Shown one piece after another: positions 34,701 through 44,118 of a stretch of 64,000 nt of DNA. The stretch is taken from contig OZ242189.1 of assembly GCA_965205725.1 (NCBI GenBank), positions 2,604,001 to 2,668,000 on the forward strand. Direction: 5' to 3'. Position 1 is the stretch's first letter. Every line of letters starts with the position of its first letter. The position numbers and the translations under genes are program-made. This DNA comes from G965205725 sp965205725. GTDB lineage: Bacteria; Pseudomonadota; Gammaproteobacteria; Pseudomonadales; Halieaceae. Below the pieces are notes generated by a model. The model was not told where the DNA came from, did no database searches, and saw only the letters and a list, made by a program, of their open reading frames with translations.

Positions 34701-36888
34701 CGCTCACTCTTTCAATCGTGTTGTCGCCCCAGTCGATAATGTAGTCGCCTACCCCAGGGAAGGTGAGGGTGGAATCCACTGGCTGCCAGAGGGTAATAAA
34801 ATTGTCGGCGCTTTCCGGCAACGCGAAGATGGTGACGGTGTAGGCGGTGGTGCTACCGTCTTCGGCGGTGACGGTGATGCGGAGGACGTTGTCGCCCGCG
34901 GTCAGGCCGTTGACTGTTGCCCCATTCCCGCTGGTGGTGTTTGGGTTCCCGCTGGTTGTCAAAGTGTCGCCGTTTGCGGCAGTGCCGCTCAGGGCTACGC
35001 TGGCGGCGGAGCTGGTCGCGACTGCTCTGACAGTTAGATGGGTGATGCTGTTTAGGGTATTGATGGTGTACGTTGTTATGCCGCTGGCGAAGGTCGGCGC
35101 CAGGGAACCGATCATGGTCTGTACCGTACTCCCGTCCATCACGCGATGGCTTGACAAGGCCAAACTCACCAGGCTGCTGTCGGTGGATGTTGGCGGCACT
35201 GTCAAAGAGACCGCCCGGACGTTATTTGTGCCAAAGATTGCGCCGCCGTCGGGGCTATTGGCGGCAATGCGCAGATTGTAGGTGCCGGTACTGACATTGG
35301 CGGAGCTGCTTAATTCCCCGTCCGGTGTGAGGGTAAATTGACCATTATGATCATCACCCACGCCCGCAACCAGTCGATAGTTGGGGTTTTGCCCGCCCAG
35401 GAAGGTATTCTGCGGGGTGAAAGTGTGCAGAACATTATCGCCGCCTTCGCTGCTCGGGCTGATGATAATGGAGTCGGGCTGGATATACCAGCGACCGAGA
35501 TTTTGGCTGAAGGCGTCGGCGTCATCGAACATGCCGGACATATCCGTTACTGACGAAACATTCCAGCCGCCGATGTTCTGATTAAAGGCGCTGGCATCGT
35601 AGAACATGTTGGACATATTCGTTACTGACGAAACATTCCAGCCGCCGATGTTCTGATTAAAGGCGCTGGCATCCGCGAACATGCCCTCCATATACGTCAC
35701 GTTTGCAACATTCCAGCCGCCGATGTCTTGATTAAATTTGCTGGCGCCATTGAACATGTTCCTCATAGTCCTCACGCTTGAAACATTCCAGCCGCTGATG
35801 TCCTGATTAAAGGAGTTGGCACGCAGGAACATGTCCCTCATATTCGTCACGTTTGAAACATTCCAGCCGCCGATGGCACCGTTAAAGGCGCTGGCATCCT
35901 CGAACATGTCCTCCATATTCGTCACGTTTGAAACATCCCAGCCGCCGATGTCCTGATTAAAGGCGCGGGCATCATCGAACATGTGGATCATATACCTCAC
36001 GTTTGCAACATCCCAACCGCCGATATCCTGATTAAAGGCGCGGGCGCCAAGGAACATGCGGTTCATATTCGTCACGTTTGCAACATCCCAACCGCCGATA
36101 TCCTGATTAAAGGCGTGGGCTTCAAAGAACATGCGGTTCATATACCTCACGTTTGCAACATCCCAACCGCCGATATCCTGATTAAAGGCGCTGGCGGCAA
36201 CGAACATGAACTGCATATTCCTCACTTGCGAAACATCCCAGCCGCTGATGTCCTGATTAAAGGCGTTGTTGGCGGCGAACATGTCCCCCATATCCGTCAC
36301 TTGCGAAACATCCCAACCGCTGATATCGCCGTTAAAGGCGCTGGCACCCTCGAACATGCTGTTCATATTCGTCACGTTTGAAACATCCCAACCGCCGATG
36401 TCGCCGTTAAAGGCGCTGCCGAGGTAGCTGCGGCTGTTGAACGTATTCACCATACTGGTCACACTGGAAAGATCAGGTGTATCCGTGGCGCTCATCCGCA
36501 TATTCAAGGCACCCCAAAATGCGCCCTCCATACTGGTCCAGTTCGCCGTGCCCCAGCGTTTGATGTCGATGAGTTTGGGGGCATCCGCATGTCCATTCAG
36601 GTTAAAGCGGGTAATGCTATTGCTGACGGCGATGTCGTAGTTTCTGGTCGTGGCGTTGGGGTAGGTGTGGTCACGCGCGCCGGTCACGGTTTCGGTGGTG
36701 CCATCTCCCCAGTCAATGGTATAGGTTCCTTCACCGGGGAAGGTGATGGTGTCGCCCGCCGGTACGCGCCAGGTGGTGACGAAACTGTCAGTATCAGTTT
36801 GGGCACTAGCCGGTTGCGCCGCAAACAGCAGGGCCAACAATGTTGCGACGAAGAACTGGCCCGTGCGTCTCAACATGCTGCTCAGCAT
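28729..36888 (-). CDS. giant autotransporter adhesin with BspA, cadherin-like, Ig-like and PKD-like repeats
   Basis: 2719 residues. Signal peptide about 1-30. BspA-type (DUF285) repeats of the form GWDVSNVTNMxxMFxxA occupy about 150-465 and again 830-935, each preceded by a TFPGEGTYTIDWGDGT-like segment and followed by a cadherin-like and a cadherin-like beta-sandwich region. A Calx-beta domain follows (about 1170-1260), then three near-identical 109-residue repeats (1270-1595), three or four putative Ig domains (1595-1875) and three PKD/K319-like domains (1890-2175). After a Ser/Thr/Ala linker comes an autotransporter beta-barrel (about 2340-2719) ending GRLHF. It is a surface adhesin by type V secretion. 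The ATG at 36888 gives a good signal peptide; MLRRTGQFF four codons later is an alternative. Confidence 0.92.
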   Translation of the reverse strand: MLSSMLRRTGQFFVATLLALLFAAQPASAQTDTDSFVTTWRVPAGDTITFPGEGTYTIDWGDGTTETVTGARDHTYPNATTRNYDIAVSNSITRFNLNGHADAPKLIDIKRWGTANWTSMEGAFWGALNMRMSATDTPDLSSVTSMVNTFNSRSYLGSAFNGDIGGWDVSNVTNMNSMFEGASAFNGDISGWDVSQVTDMGDMFAANNAFNQDISGWDVSQVRNMQFMFVAASAFNQDIGGWDVANVRYMNRMFFEAHAFNQDIGGWDVANVTNMNRMFLGARAFNQDIGGWDVANVRYMIHMFDDARAFNQDIGGWDVSNVTNMEDMFEDASAFNGAIGGWNVSNVTNMRDMFLRANSFNQDISGWNVSSVRTMRNMFNGASKFNQDIGGWNVANVTYMEGMFADASAFNQNIGGWNVSSVTNMSNMFYDASAFNQNIGGWNVSSVTDMSGMFDDADAFSQNLGRWYIQPDSIIISPSSEGGDNVLHTFTPQNTFLGGQNPNYRLVAGVGDDHNGQFTLTPDGELSSSANVSTGTYNLRIAANSPDGGAIFGTNNVRAVSLTVPPTSTDSSLVSLALSSHRVMDGSTVQTMIGSLAPTFASGITTYTINTLNSITHLTVRAVATSSAASVALSGTAANGDTLTTSGNPNTTSGNGATVNGLTAGDNVLRITVTAEDGSTTAYTVTIFALPESADNFITLWQPVDSTLTFPGVGDYIIDWGDNTIERVSGSPEHTYSLTSTSQYTITVSNRITRFNLNDSSDAPGILKVRQWGTANWTSMETAFAGASEVNEAGFGTTTPLPPDLSGVRNMSRMFDGAAFYADGFALTGVPDWDVSSVTNMSNTFRGASLFNQNIGGWTVSSVTNMSGMFNDASNFNQDIGGWNVSSVTDMSNMFNGASNFNQDIGGWNVSSVTDMSGMFDDADDFSQNLGRWYIVPDREDLTSDQINLTYAAGSNSITPDPHTIVSQNGFLDGQNPQYELVTGVGDTDNNRFTINNDGQLTIKPEFSQEGDYSVRIVASSPANGAIFGTGNVRVLQVNVAASPVATLSGLALSDGTLAPVFDSATTDYSAIVANDVTSLTVTATPTDADVDSVVLSGTATDGSTELVISEVADEITVTGLTQGVNTITILVTAEDGTSTQTYSIAITVGEAVSISGGGNVAEGSDANFTVTLSASPTEAVVVDYATVAGTATAGDDFTAMNDTLTFAANTTELSQHFSVPTIADAQVEGNENFTVTLTANSTSPLPPGFSLGTATASVSIIDNNPPTTTGLAVTFNEDTPHTFAAGEFNFVDADGDALHSLRIDTLPATGSLALSGTAVDSMDVIAAANIPNLVYTPATNATGTVTFTYSLSDNTVFSEPPATATLTITAANDAPTTTGLMVTLNEDTPHAFAASQFNFTDADGDALHSLRIDTLPATGSLALSGTAVDSMDVIAAANIPNLVYTPATDATGTVTFTYSLSDNTVFSEPPATATLTITAANDAPTTTGLAVTFNEDTPHTFAAGEFNFADADGDALHSLRIDTLPATGSLALDGTAVDAMDVIAAADIPNLVYTPATDATGTVTFTYSLSDNTVFSAPPATATVTVTAVNDPPTISGISDTSVTQGAAYSFTPTGADVDVGDTLTYAISNPPPWAEFDTATGALTGTPDNADVGITTGIIITVTDNNIATPVALAAFDLTVTNTNDAPTISGTPATSVAEDSLYTFTPIGADVDTADMLRYAISNPPDWATFDETSGVLTGTPDNDDVGTTTDIVITVRDRDTGGLSASLPAFSIEVTNVNDPPTISGMPDPSVTQGAAYSFTPTGADVDVGDTLVYAISNPPSWATFDETSGALTGTPASADVGDYEDIVISVSDTGGLSASLPAFDLTVTSTPAPPPGPAPPPVPAAPVANAGEPQTVTEGATVTLNGSATDPDSDAADLSYAWTQTSGQEVTLSGADSPSPSFTAPTGLSADAVLVFSLTVSDGSLSASDSVNVTVTNVNDAPSANAGENQSVDEGATVTLSGSGTDPDTGDSLSYTWTQTSGQDVTLSGADSPSASFTAPTELGVDAVLGFSLTVSDGRLSASASVTVTVTAANDAPSADAGADQSVDEGAAVTLSGSGTDPDPGDTESLSYAWTQTGGPTVSLSRANSASPSFTAPNALDTDTVLTFRLTVTDPRGASGSDSVQVTVETNVAARQQALELNLAAFGRSVAASAVDAIGERLKPASAGPQTSTVSGLSLAACLSSITNLISADTGTANSDSTADSADSTTTADSTVNTNTASANTVSASTATVHAAGLGDLGSTGDLGSTGNLGDSMGGLNRASADRQRDNPVGNACQLPDREQLARSAFVIPLGLNQNLNENHSTAEPSAQWSLWGRGDFSHFEGSPQSDFDLDGEVVSGYLGLDYRLETGALVGVALSHSSGETDYRSGETDGELETDLSSVYPYGYWSPRDGLGLWGLLGIGQGDATLSHGATTFETDLDMRLGALGLRQALHSTGEFELALKADAFIVELESEDVPGLPEVTAQARRARLLLEASRHWQVQPEARLSTSLELGVRVDGGDAEEGEGAEVGVGLEYANGRGLSTALRAHGLLAHKESDFEAWGASLTVQLDPGVSGQGLALTLTPVWGQDSGGGAQALWESERALQDSGLAQRPTARLELNLSYGLVQSDRLTRLRPFAQVDMADGIARRLRLGMQLERPDGLELEVFAGRNASEQRAPEHLLGLSGRLHF
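32105..33085 (-). repeat. three tandem 327-bp repeats inside the adhesin gene
   Basis: Three head-to-tail copies with a 327-bp period encode 109-residue units with GLAVTFNEDTPHTFAAGEF and IPNLVYTPATDATGTVTF. The nucleotide identity of the middle copies is visibly very high (long stretches identical around 32431-32757 and 32758-33085), implying recent duplication or gene conversion. Confidence 0.85.
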
Positions 36889-36916
36889 GGCGCTACCTGA
36901 GCGCTACCTGAAAATC

Positions 36917-36933
36917 GGGGGGGGGGGGGGGGG
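36917..36933 (-). promoter_or_regulatory. 17-base homopolymer upstream of the adhesin gene
   Basis: An uninterrupted run of 17 G on the plus strand (C on the coding strand) ends 28 bases before the adhesin start codon. An in-frame TAG lies between tract and ATG, so the tract is in the promoter or leader and not in the coding frame. Tracts of this length and position are a known substrate for slipped-strand phase variation in surface genes. Length may also be imprecise through sequencing error. Confidence 0.75.
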
Positions 36934-37043
36934 CTGATGTGCGGGTTTTAACAGGCTTATTGATGCCCGTGCCCTTGTTTACGCTCATGTCTGCGCCTGT
37001 GTTTATGCCTTTGCTACGGGTGGGTCTTGTCATTTGTCAGTAT

Positions 37044-37182
37044 GAGACCTTTGCACGAAAGCCATTTCACCTGCATGCTGCGTTAAAATCGTACTCAATC
37101 GGTCATTTATACCCATAAACTCCCTCATTCCGTGCGTTTTTGCCTTGCCTGAAAGTGAAATCATCTTCCGTGCAAAGGTCTC
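37044..37182. mobile_element. MITE-like element, copy 3
   Basis: 139 bp with terminal inverted repeats beginning GAGACCTTTGCACGAAAG, flanked by a perfect 5-bp direct repeat AGTAT. It is nearly identical to copy 4. It lies in the gap between the adhesin promoter and the egt operon. Confidence 0.9.
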
Positions 37183-37241
37183 AGTATAGCAATAACCGAC
37201 ATTCCGTCGATATTTTCTACCAGCCTCTCTATCAGCCATAG

Positions 37242-37264
37242 AAAAACCCACAAAAAACCGTGGG
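37242..37264 (-). terminator. probable terminator of the egt operon
   Basis: Stem CCCAC/GTGGG (37247-37251 with 37260-37264) followed on the minus strand by five T, about 105 bases beyond the egtD stop codon. The stem is short, so efficiency is uncertain. Confidence 0.55.
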
Positions 37265-37368
37265 CAGCGGGGTGACTGATGCAGGAAGGGTTAAGTCTGA
37301 CAGTGACCTGGCCGATCCCCAGATAGAAATCCCTAAAACGTAGCAAGCCATGGCTGTACAAATCCCTG

Positions 37369-38291
37369 CTATAAAACTTCAAAATACTGGACGCTGAACA
37401 AATCCTCTGTATCACTCCAATAGGCTCGCTTGCCGAAGCCCGCGCTGGCGGCAAGAGCAAGAAAATTCTCGGGCGAATATTTGTATGAGTATTCTGTGTG
37501 AATACTGTCACCAGCGGAGAAATTCAGTGTGCCAAGCGCGTGCTCGATGGTTTGATTGACGCTGCTCACCAGGTACATCTCAATGCGTCGTTCGCGTTCA
37601 TTATAGAAGGCTCGATGAGAAAATGACTGGGCTTGGAAGTTTGCATCCAGTAGTTGATTGGCGTGGTTCAAAATATTGCGATTGAATTCAGCGGTAATGC
37701 CCTGAGAGTCATTGTAAGCAGCATTGAGTACGGCACTGTCTTTGTGTAAATCGACTCCGACAAGTAGACCGCCACCGCTGCCCAGAACATGGGCGCAACG
37801 CTCTAGAAAAATAACTGCCTGGTCGGGAGTAAAGTTGCCAATGGTGGAGCCGGGATAAAACAGCAGGCAACGTCCCATTGTATTTGGCAGTTCAAAAGAT
37901 TGATTGAAATCTGCGGCAATTGGTTCTATGCGTACCTGCGGGAACGCCCGTCGAAGTTGAGCGGCTGCTTGCTGCAAGTAGTCCGCAGAAATATCGGTGG
38001 GGATATAAGACTCCGGGGCGATGTCTCCCAATAGGTAGCGTATTTTTTCACAGCTTCCTGCGCCGGGCTCTATGACTGAGTCGATATCATCTACCGCTTG
38101 GGCAATGTCAGCACTGCACTCCTGTAAAATGCTGACTTCGGTGCGTGTAGGGTAGTACTCCGGTTGTTCACATATTTCAGCAAATAGTTCTGAACCGCGC
38201 TCATCATAAAAAAACTTGGGATTGATAAAAGGCTTGTTTGCGTTGAGTCCAGCTAGCATCTCTTCTTGCTGTCTTGAGATTTGGGCTATCG

Positions 38292-38295
<4 letters not shown>
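37369..38295 (-). CDS. egtD: L-histidine N-alpha-methyltransferase (hercynine synthase)
   Basis: 308 residues. Trimethylates histidine with three SAM molecules to give hercynine, the first step of ergothioneine synthesis. Seen: FFYDERGSELFAEICEQPEYYPTR at 28-50, VIEPGAGSCEKIRYLL as the SAM loop near 92, the YIPTDIS segment, LLFYPGSTIGNF near 143, and a C-terminal IHTEYSYKYSPENF that carries the substrate-binding Glu region. All are EgtD signatures. The start overlaps the egtB stop by four bases (ATGA), so the two are translationally coupled. Confidence 0.96.
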
Positions 38296-39545
<1,250 letters not shown>

Positions 39546-40989
39546 TGAAACAAAAATTCGGTCAGGATTGCCAGCGCCGCAGCAGGCAGAGCTCCCTGCA
39601 AAATCAGTTGCTGGTTGTTCAGAGTCAGGCCGGTGATAATCGGCTCGCCGAGGCCGCCGGCACCGACAAAGGCCGCCAGTGTTGCGGTACCGATACAAAT
39701 AATGGCTGCGGTTTTAACGCCCGCCAGCAGTGTGGGCAGAGCCAGGGGCAGTTCGATTTTTATCAAACGCTGACCGGCTGTTAGTCCCATGCCATCAGCC
39801 ACTTGCAATAGCAGGGGGTCAATAGTGTTCACCCCGGTGACCGTATTGCGCAAAATCGGCAGTATCGAATATAGAAACAGCGCCATGATTGCGGTCACTT
39901 CTCCGAGGCCAAACAGTGGAATCATTAGCGCCAATAAAGCCAGCGAAGGGATGGTTTGTAATAGCCCGGCAAAATAGATTACCGCTGTGGCTGTGCGTTT
40001 ATGGTGTGCTGCCAGCAAACCCAGAGGAATGGCGATGAGACAGGCAGCGAGCAAGGCAGTGAGGGTGAGCTTCATATGGGTCACAGTGTTGGCGAGAATC
40101 TTCTGCCCGGCACTGTCTGTTGCAGGGGCGGGCGCGTCGGTGCTGGCAAGGAATCCAGCTTGCAGCAGGAATTCACGGGCAACCTGCTTGATGGACTTGC
40201 CAGTTTCGCTGACCCTGGCATTAAGCTGACGCATATTGGTTTGGTTTAGCGCCTGGGTCATTGGTGCGAGGCTTGCGCGGACATCTGCGGGTAGATTACT
40301 TCGACCCAGGTAGAGTGCCTGATATTGTGGGAAGAATTCAAGATCGTCTTGCAATAGCAGTAGATCATAGCGATTTAGCTCGCCGTCAGTTGTATAGGCG
40401 TCGGTAAGATCTATTTGGTCGCGGGCCAGAGCGGGATACGCCAGTGCGTGTTCCAGCGCTGCCGCTTTTTGTGGCAGTTGGTAGTGACGGCTCAATGCCT
40501 GCCAGCCGTCGTTACGGTTGAGAAATTCCAGGGAAACAGCAACTCTGAGATCAGGCCAGTCGCGCAACTGGCTAACGCGACTGAGTTGCATGTCTTCTGC
40601 TTTGGCTCGATTGATCGCCATGGCGTAGCTGTTGTTGAACCCCAGCGGCGCGATAATTTTAAGGCTGATATCCGATAGTGCCTGTTCCAATTCGACTGGG
40701 CTCGCTTTAGGGTATTTTAGTAAATTTTGCGCGAGTGTTCCTGTGTAGTCGGGATAAAGATCTATAGCGCCTGTTTGCAAGGCGTTGAAAACAAGCAGTG
40801 AGCCGCCGAGCCCGAGCTTTCTTTCGACCTCGAAGCCGTCGCTCTCCAGTTTTAGCGCGGCGATTTCAGCCAACAGACGGCTTTCGGTAAATTGCTTTGA
40901 CGCGACAACGACTGTCTGCGCTGTACTGTTCGAGACGAGCAGTTGGCTGAGGATAAATAGCAGCAGTGATAGCGGCCGGCTTAATCTAT

Positions 40990-41838
40990 TCACGCTGAGG
41001 GCTCTTTCACCGCTGATGGCTCTTTCACCGCTGATGGCTCTTTCACCGCTGATGGCTCTTTCACCGCTGATGGCTCTTTCACCGCTGAGGGCTCTTTCAG
41101 CAGCGACAGTAGCAAGTGGTCTGCATCGACATCCGGGTTTTCTTCCTGTAGTTGTTGGCGGTTGGTGCGATGGAGAATGGCTCCGTCGGCCATGACCATA
41201 ATCTCGTCGGCCAGACGCAATGCTTCCTGCATATCGTGGGTGACCAGCACACAAGTGCGGGGTTCAGTCTGCTGCATCAATTGAAACTGTTGTTGTATGT
41301 CCAGCCTCGTCAGCGGGTCCAGCGCAGCAAATGGTTCATCGAGCAGCAGGATAGGCGGGTTTAGCATCAACGCCCTGCACAGTCCCACCCGTTGCTGCTG
41401 CCCGCCGCTTAACTGCTGGGGGAATCGATTGAGGAGGGCAAATTCCAGTTGAGTTATTTTCAGCAGGGTGTCGAGGCGCTTCTCAATACGGGTGGTATCC
41501 CAGCCTTCAATCTCCGCGAGCAGGCAGATATTGTCGCGGGCGTTCAGATGGGGGAATAAGCCAGCCCCCTGAACTGCGTAACCGATACCGCGCCGCAGTT
41601 GGGTCAGCTCGCCGTAGTCGATTGCGCTGCCGAGTATTTCAACCGAGCCAGTGTCAGGTTGCAGCAGGCCGTTGATAAGTTTTAGCAGGGTGGACTTACC
41701 ACAACCGCTGTGGCCTATTATTGCCGTTAGCCTGTTCTCTGGGATTTTTACACTGAGGGATGTCAGAATTTCATGGTCGGCAAAGTGCTTGCCGATCGAA
41801 TTAAGTGATATTGCGGCATTTTGCTGAACGCTCGTCAT
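40990..41838 (-). CDS. ABC transporter ATPase (OpuBA/EgtV-like)
   Basis: 282 residues. Walker A GHSGCGKST near 43, signature LSGGQQQR near 143, Walker B LLLDEPFAALD near 164, and the switch His in VTHDMQEAL. It powers the fused permease encoded immediately downstream. The C-terminus is unusual: after SLLKEPSA it is six direct copies of the hexapeptide KEPSAV, encoded by 18-bp repeats. The regulatory CBS domains found in many OpuA-type ATPases are absent. It is the first gene of the unit, divergent from the copper operon by 53 bp. Confidence 0.92.
   Translation of the reverse strand: MTSVQQNAAISLNSIGKHFADHEILTSLSVKIPENRLTAIIGHSGCGKSTLLKLINGLLQPDTGSVEILGSAIDYGELTQLRRGIGYAVQGAGLFPHLNARDNICLLAEIEGWDTTRIEKRLDTLLKITQLEFALLNRFPQQLSGGQQQRVGLCRALMLNPPILLLDEPFAALDPLTRLDIQQQFQLMQQTEPRTCVLVTHDMQEALRLADEIMVMADGAILHRTNRQQLQEENPDVDADHLLLSLLKEPSAVKEPSAVKEPSAVKEPSAVKEPSAVKEPSA
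40997..41097 (-). repeat. 18-bp minisatellite at the ATPase 3' end
   Basis: Six direct copies of an 18-bp unit containing GCTCTTTCACCGCTGATG, with single-base variants at both ends. They encode KEPSAV in the ATPase frame. In another frame the same bases read GERAIS without a stop, producing a spurious upstream extension of the permease frame. The 18-bp unit keeps both frames whatever the copy number. Confidence 0.95.
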
Positions 41839-41891
41839 CAGTTAGTGTACGCAGATGTGAAAAGTAAAAACAACCGAGTCGGATTTCCCCA

Positions 41892-42464
41892 TTGACTGAA
41901 AAGTATGCCCGCCTGCTATTGCTCGCAACGCTAATGCTTACCCAAGCTGCCTGGGGTGCGGGCGGTGTTGTGGGAGAGGCGGGGAGCTGTATGATGGAAA
42001 TCGGCATCTATAGCGCGCACTTCAGTATTTATCAGCCGGAAGACCGCGGCGACGATGTTTTCTGTGAGGATTTACCGATGGCAGGAAGTACTTTGTTCGT
42101 GATGGACTATCTGCATGGCAGCCTCAGGCAAGTACCCGTTGATTTCCGTATTATTCGCGATTTGGACGACCTGGGTATTTTCGCCCGCTGGGAGAATGTA
42201 GAAGCGATGACCGATCTGGATGCTCGAACGGTGTTCTATCAGTCGCCAGTGATTAAGCCAGAAAACCAACTGCAAGTGGAGCATAGGTTTACCGAATCAG
42301 GTGCGTACATTGGTATAGTTACAGCGCCACATCCCAGCAAAGACATTGTGTATCGCGCCGTGTTTCCCTTTCGAGTGGGTCTTATGCCTGCCTGGCTTTG
42401 GCTGTTTGCGCCCCTTTTGGCCTTAGTATTGTTTTTCTGCGTGAGGCGGCAGTTCGGTGAATAG
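41892..42464 (+). CDS. exported single-anchor protein of a copper operon
   Basis: 190 residues from a TTG start at 41892, because no in-frame ATG precedes the signal peptide (YARLLLLATLMLTQAAWGAG). It has a periplasmic domain (about 25-160) with Cys at two positions and a C-terminal membrane anchor (PAWLWLFAPLLALVLFFCV), giving topology with a short RRQFGE cytosolic tail. No family recognised. It overlaps the multicopper oxidase start by 8 bases and is divergent from the ABC ATPase gene. The role is probably to help copper handling or oxidase assembly, by context only. Confidence 0.7.
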   Translation: MTEKYARLLLLATLMLTQAAWGAGGVVGEAGSCMMEIGIYSAHFSIYQPEDRGDDVFCEDLPMAGSTLFVMDYLHGSLRQVPVDFRIIRDLDDLGIFARWENVEAMTDLDARTVFYQSPVIKPENQLQVEHRFTESGAYIGIVTAPHPSKDIVYRAVFPFRVGLMPAWLWLFAPLLALVLFFCVRRQFGE

Positions 42465-44118
42465 GCGATATGTCTTGTTATTCGCGCTGCTGTTGATTCC
42501 AGTGAGCACCCCGCCGCAGTGGTATCCCTTATCCTGGCGCGTGCAATTGAGCCAATGGTTCGGGGCGTCATCATGGCGGCCATTGCCAGATACTGTGTCA
42601 GCCAGCGCCAGGCAGGCTGAAATTTTTTGTCCAGAGGACAGCCAGGGCTGGCGCGCCGCACAGACTATTGAGGGAGTAAACCTGTCTGAGATGCAGGCTT
42701 GTCAGGCTGATAACCCACACGCCATTGCTGCATTTGTTCGTGGAACTAACAATGTTAGCCATCAGACCTTGATGCAGAGTGGTTTGACCGCCGATGCGGT
42801 AGTAAAGGGCGCGGATCTCGATGGCGATGGCGACCCTGATGAAATACATATTCGTCTGGAGGTTGCTGAACTCAATGGCAGTTCGGCAGAGCAGCCGCAG
42901 CCGGTAACGCAATATCCACTGGCACCTGGCATTACCCCCGGACTGTGGGTGTTTGCGCCCAAACTTGCAGGCATGGCGACAGAAAACTTCGAATCAAATA
43001 TTGCGCGGCCGGATTTGCGGCTGCCGTCCCCGGCGATTCGCGTAGAACAGGGCGATAGGGTGCGCATCACCCTGGAAAACACCCACTACATGCCTCATAC
43101 ACTGCATCTGCATGGTGCAGATCACAGCTTTGTGCTGGAGGACGGGCAGGGCAATGATGGCGTACCCATCACCAGTGAGAAACCGGTGATGCCTGGAGGC
43201 GCGCGCACTTATCGCTTGCAACCCAGACACCCCGGTACTACCTATTACCACTGCCACGTACAGCCACATGTGCATGTGATGATGGGTTTACAGGGCATGT
43301 TCGTGATTGAGGAAAATCGGCCTGACAATTGGCTGCAAACAATGAATCCTGGCGCCGGTAAGGTGCGGGTTTCATCGGTGGCCGTGTCCGAGAAATATGA
43401 TCAGGAATACGACCTGCACTATATGGATCTGGATAAAGAGCTCAGCGCCGGTATTCAGAAGTACAGTGATTCGCGATTAATAACGCGCTATATGCATCGA
43501 GAGTACGATATCACCGATGCAACGATCGACTATTTTACGCTCAATGGTCGCTCTTTCCCTTACACCTTCAGGGAGTCTCTGGTCGTTGCAGATGAAGGGG
43601 AACAATTGAAACTGAGAGTGGTAAATGGCGGTGCCAAAGGCATTGCCCTGCATACGCACGGTCACAAATTCACAGCGACTCATCGCGATGGCGTGCCTTT
43701 GCCGCTTGCAGCCAGATCGCCGCAGGATGTGATTTGGCTTGCCACCGCACAGCGTGCAGACCTTTCCTTACAAACAGTTAACGACGGCTTGCACGCTTAC
43801 GGCCCCGGCATCTGGCCCTTCCATGACCATCAGAATAACGGCGTGACCAATGATGGCATTGGCCCTGGGGGCAATATTAGTGCTGTCGTATATCGGCAGT
43901 ACATGAATGAGAATGGCTGGCCGGCTACCCGTGGCGTGAATTGGAATAATTACTTTACCGAGGCTTACTATCGTAAAGAAACGCCGGTTTGGCAGAGCTA
44001 CGCCCCGCAGCTTTTTGGCGACCCCGGCCAGGACCCGATTCAGATTTTGCGATTGCTGGGTCTGGCCCTGGCGTTGGGTCTGCTAATAGGGCTGGTGGCA
44101 ACACGCTGGCGCCAATGA
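42457..44118 (+). CDS. exported multicopper oxidase, two-cupredoxin type
   Basis: 553 residues from a GTG at 42457. Signal peptide about 1-20. The first cupredoxin half shows PHTLHLHGADHS and YYHCHVQPHVHVMMG, i.e. the Cys-containing type 1 copper motif lies in the N-terminal half. The second half shows ALHTHGHKF and WPFHDHQ as further HxH pairs. A C-terminal membrane helix (LLGLALALGLLIGLVAT) anchors it to the inner membrane. Probably oxidises Cu(I) or an organic substrate; the substrate cannot be told. The stop overlaps the next gene's ATG (ATGA). Confidence 0.88.
   Translation: MNRRYVLLFALLLIPVSTPPQWYPLSWRVQLSQWFGASSWRPLPDTVSASARQAEIFCPEDSQGWRAAQTIEGVNLSEMQACQADNPHAIAAFVRGTNNVSHQTLMQSGLTADAVVKGADLDGDGDPDEIHIRLEVAELNGSSAEQPQPVTQYPLAPGITPGLWVFAPKLAGMATENFESNIARPDLRLPSPAIRVEQGDRVRITLENTHYMPHTLHLHGADHSFVLEDGQGNDGVPITSEKPVMPGGARTYRLQPRHPGTTYYHCHVQPHVHVMMGLQGMFVIEENRPDNWLQTMNPGAGKVRVSSVAVSEKYDQEYDLHYMDLDKELSAGIQKYSDSRLITRYMHREYDITDATIDYFTLNGRSFPYTFRESLVVADEGEQLKLRVVNGGAKGIALHTHGHKFTATHRDGVPLPLAARSPQDVIWLATAQRADLSLQTVNDGLHAYGPGIWPFHDHQNNGVTNDGIGPGGNISAVVYRQYMNENGWPATRGVNWNNYFTEAYYRKETPVWQSYAPQLFGDPGQDPIQILRLLGLALALGLLIGLVATRWRQ

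Noticed and set aside
29019..36640. Many long plus-strand frames opposite the adhesin gene (for example 32335-33153)
   Set aside because: They mirror the GC-rich repetitive codons of the minus-strand gene and resemble no family; they are shadows.
39546..39698. Longer N-terminus for EgtB
   Set aside because: It lies antisense-frame within the transporter gene, is Arg/Cys rich and has no EgtB-like sequence before MDRTQRH.
40997..41097. Regular direct repeats that could look like a CRISPR array
   Set aside because: The 18-bp units are contiguous with no spacers and lie within a coding frame.
40994..41254. N-terminal extension of the fused permease through the 18-bp repeats
   Set aside because: The extension is the minisatellite and ATPase gene in another frame; a GTG overlapping the ATPase stop leads straight into a signal peptide.
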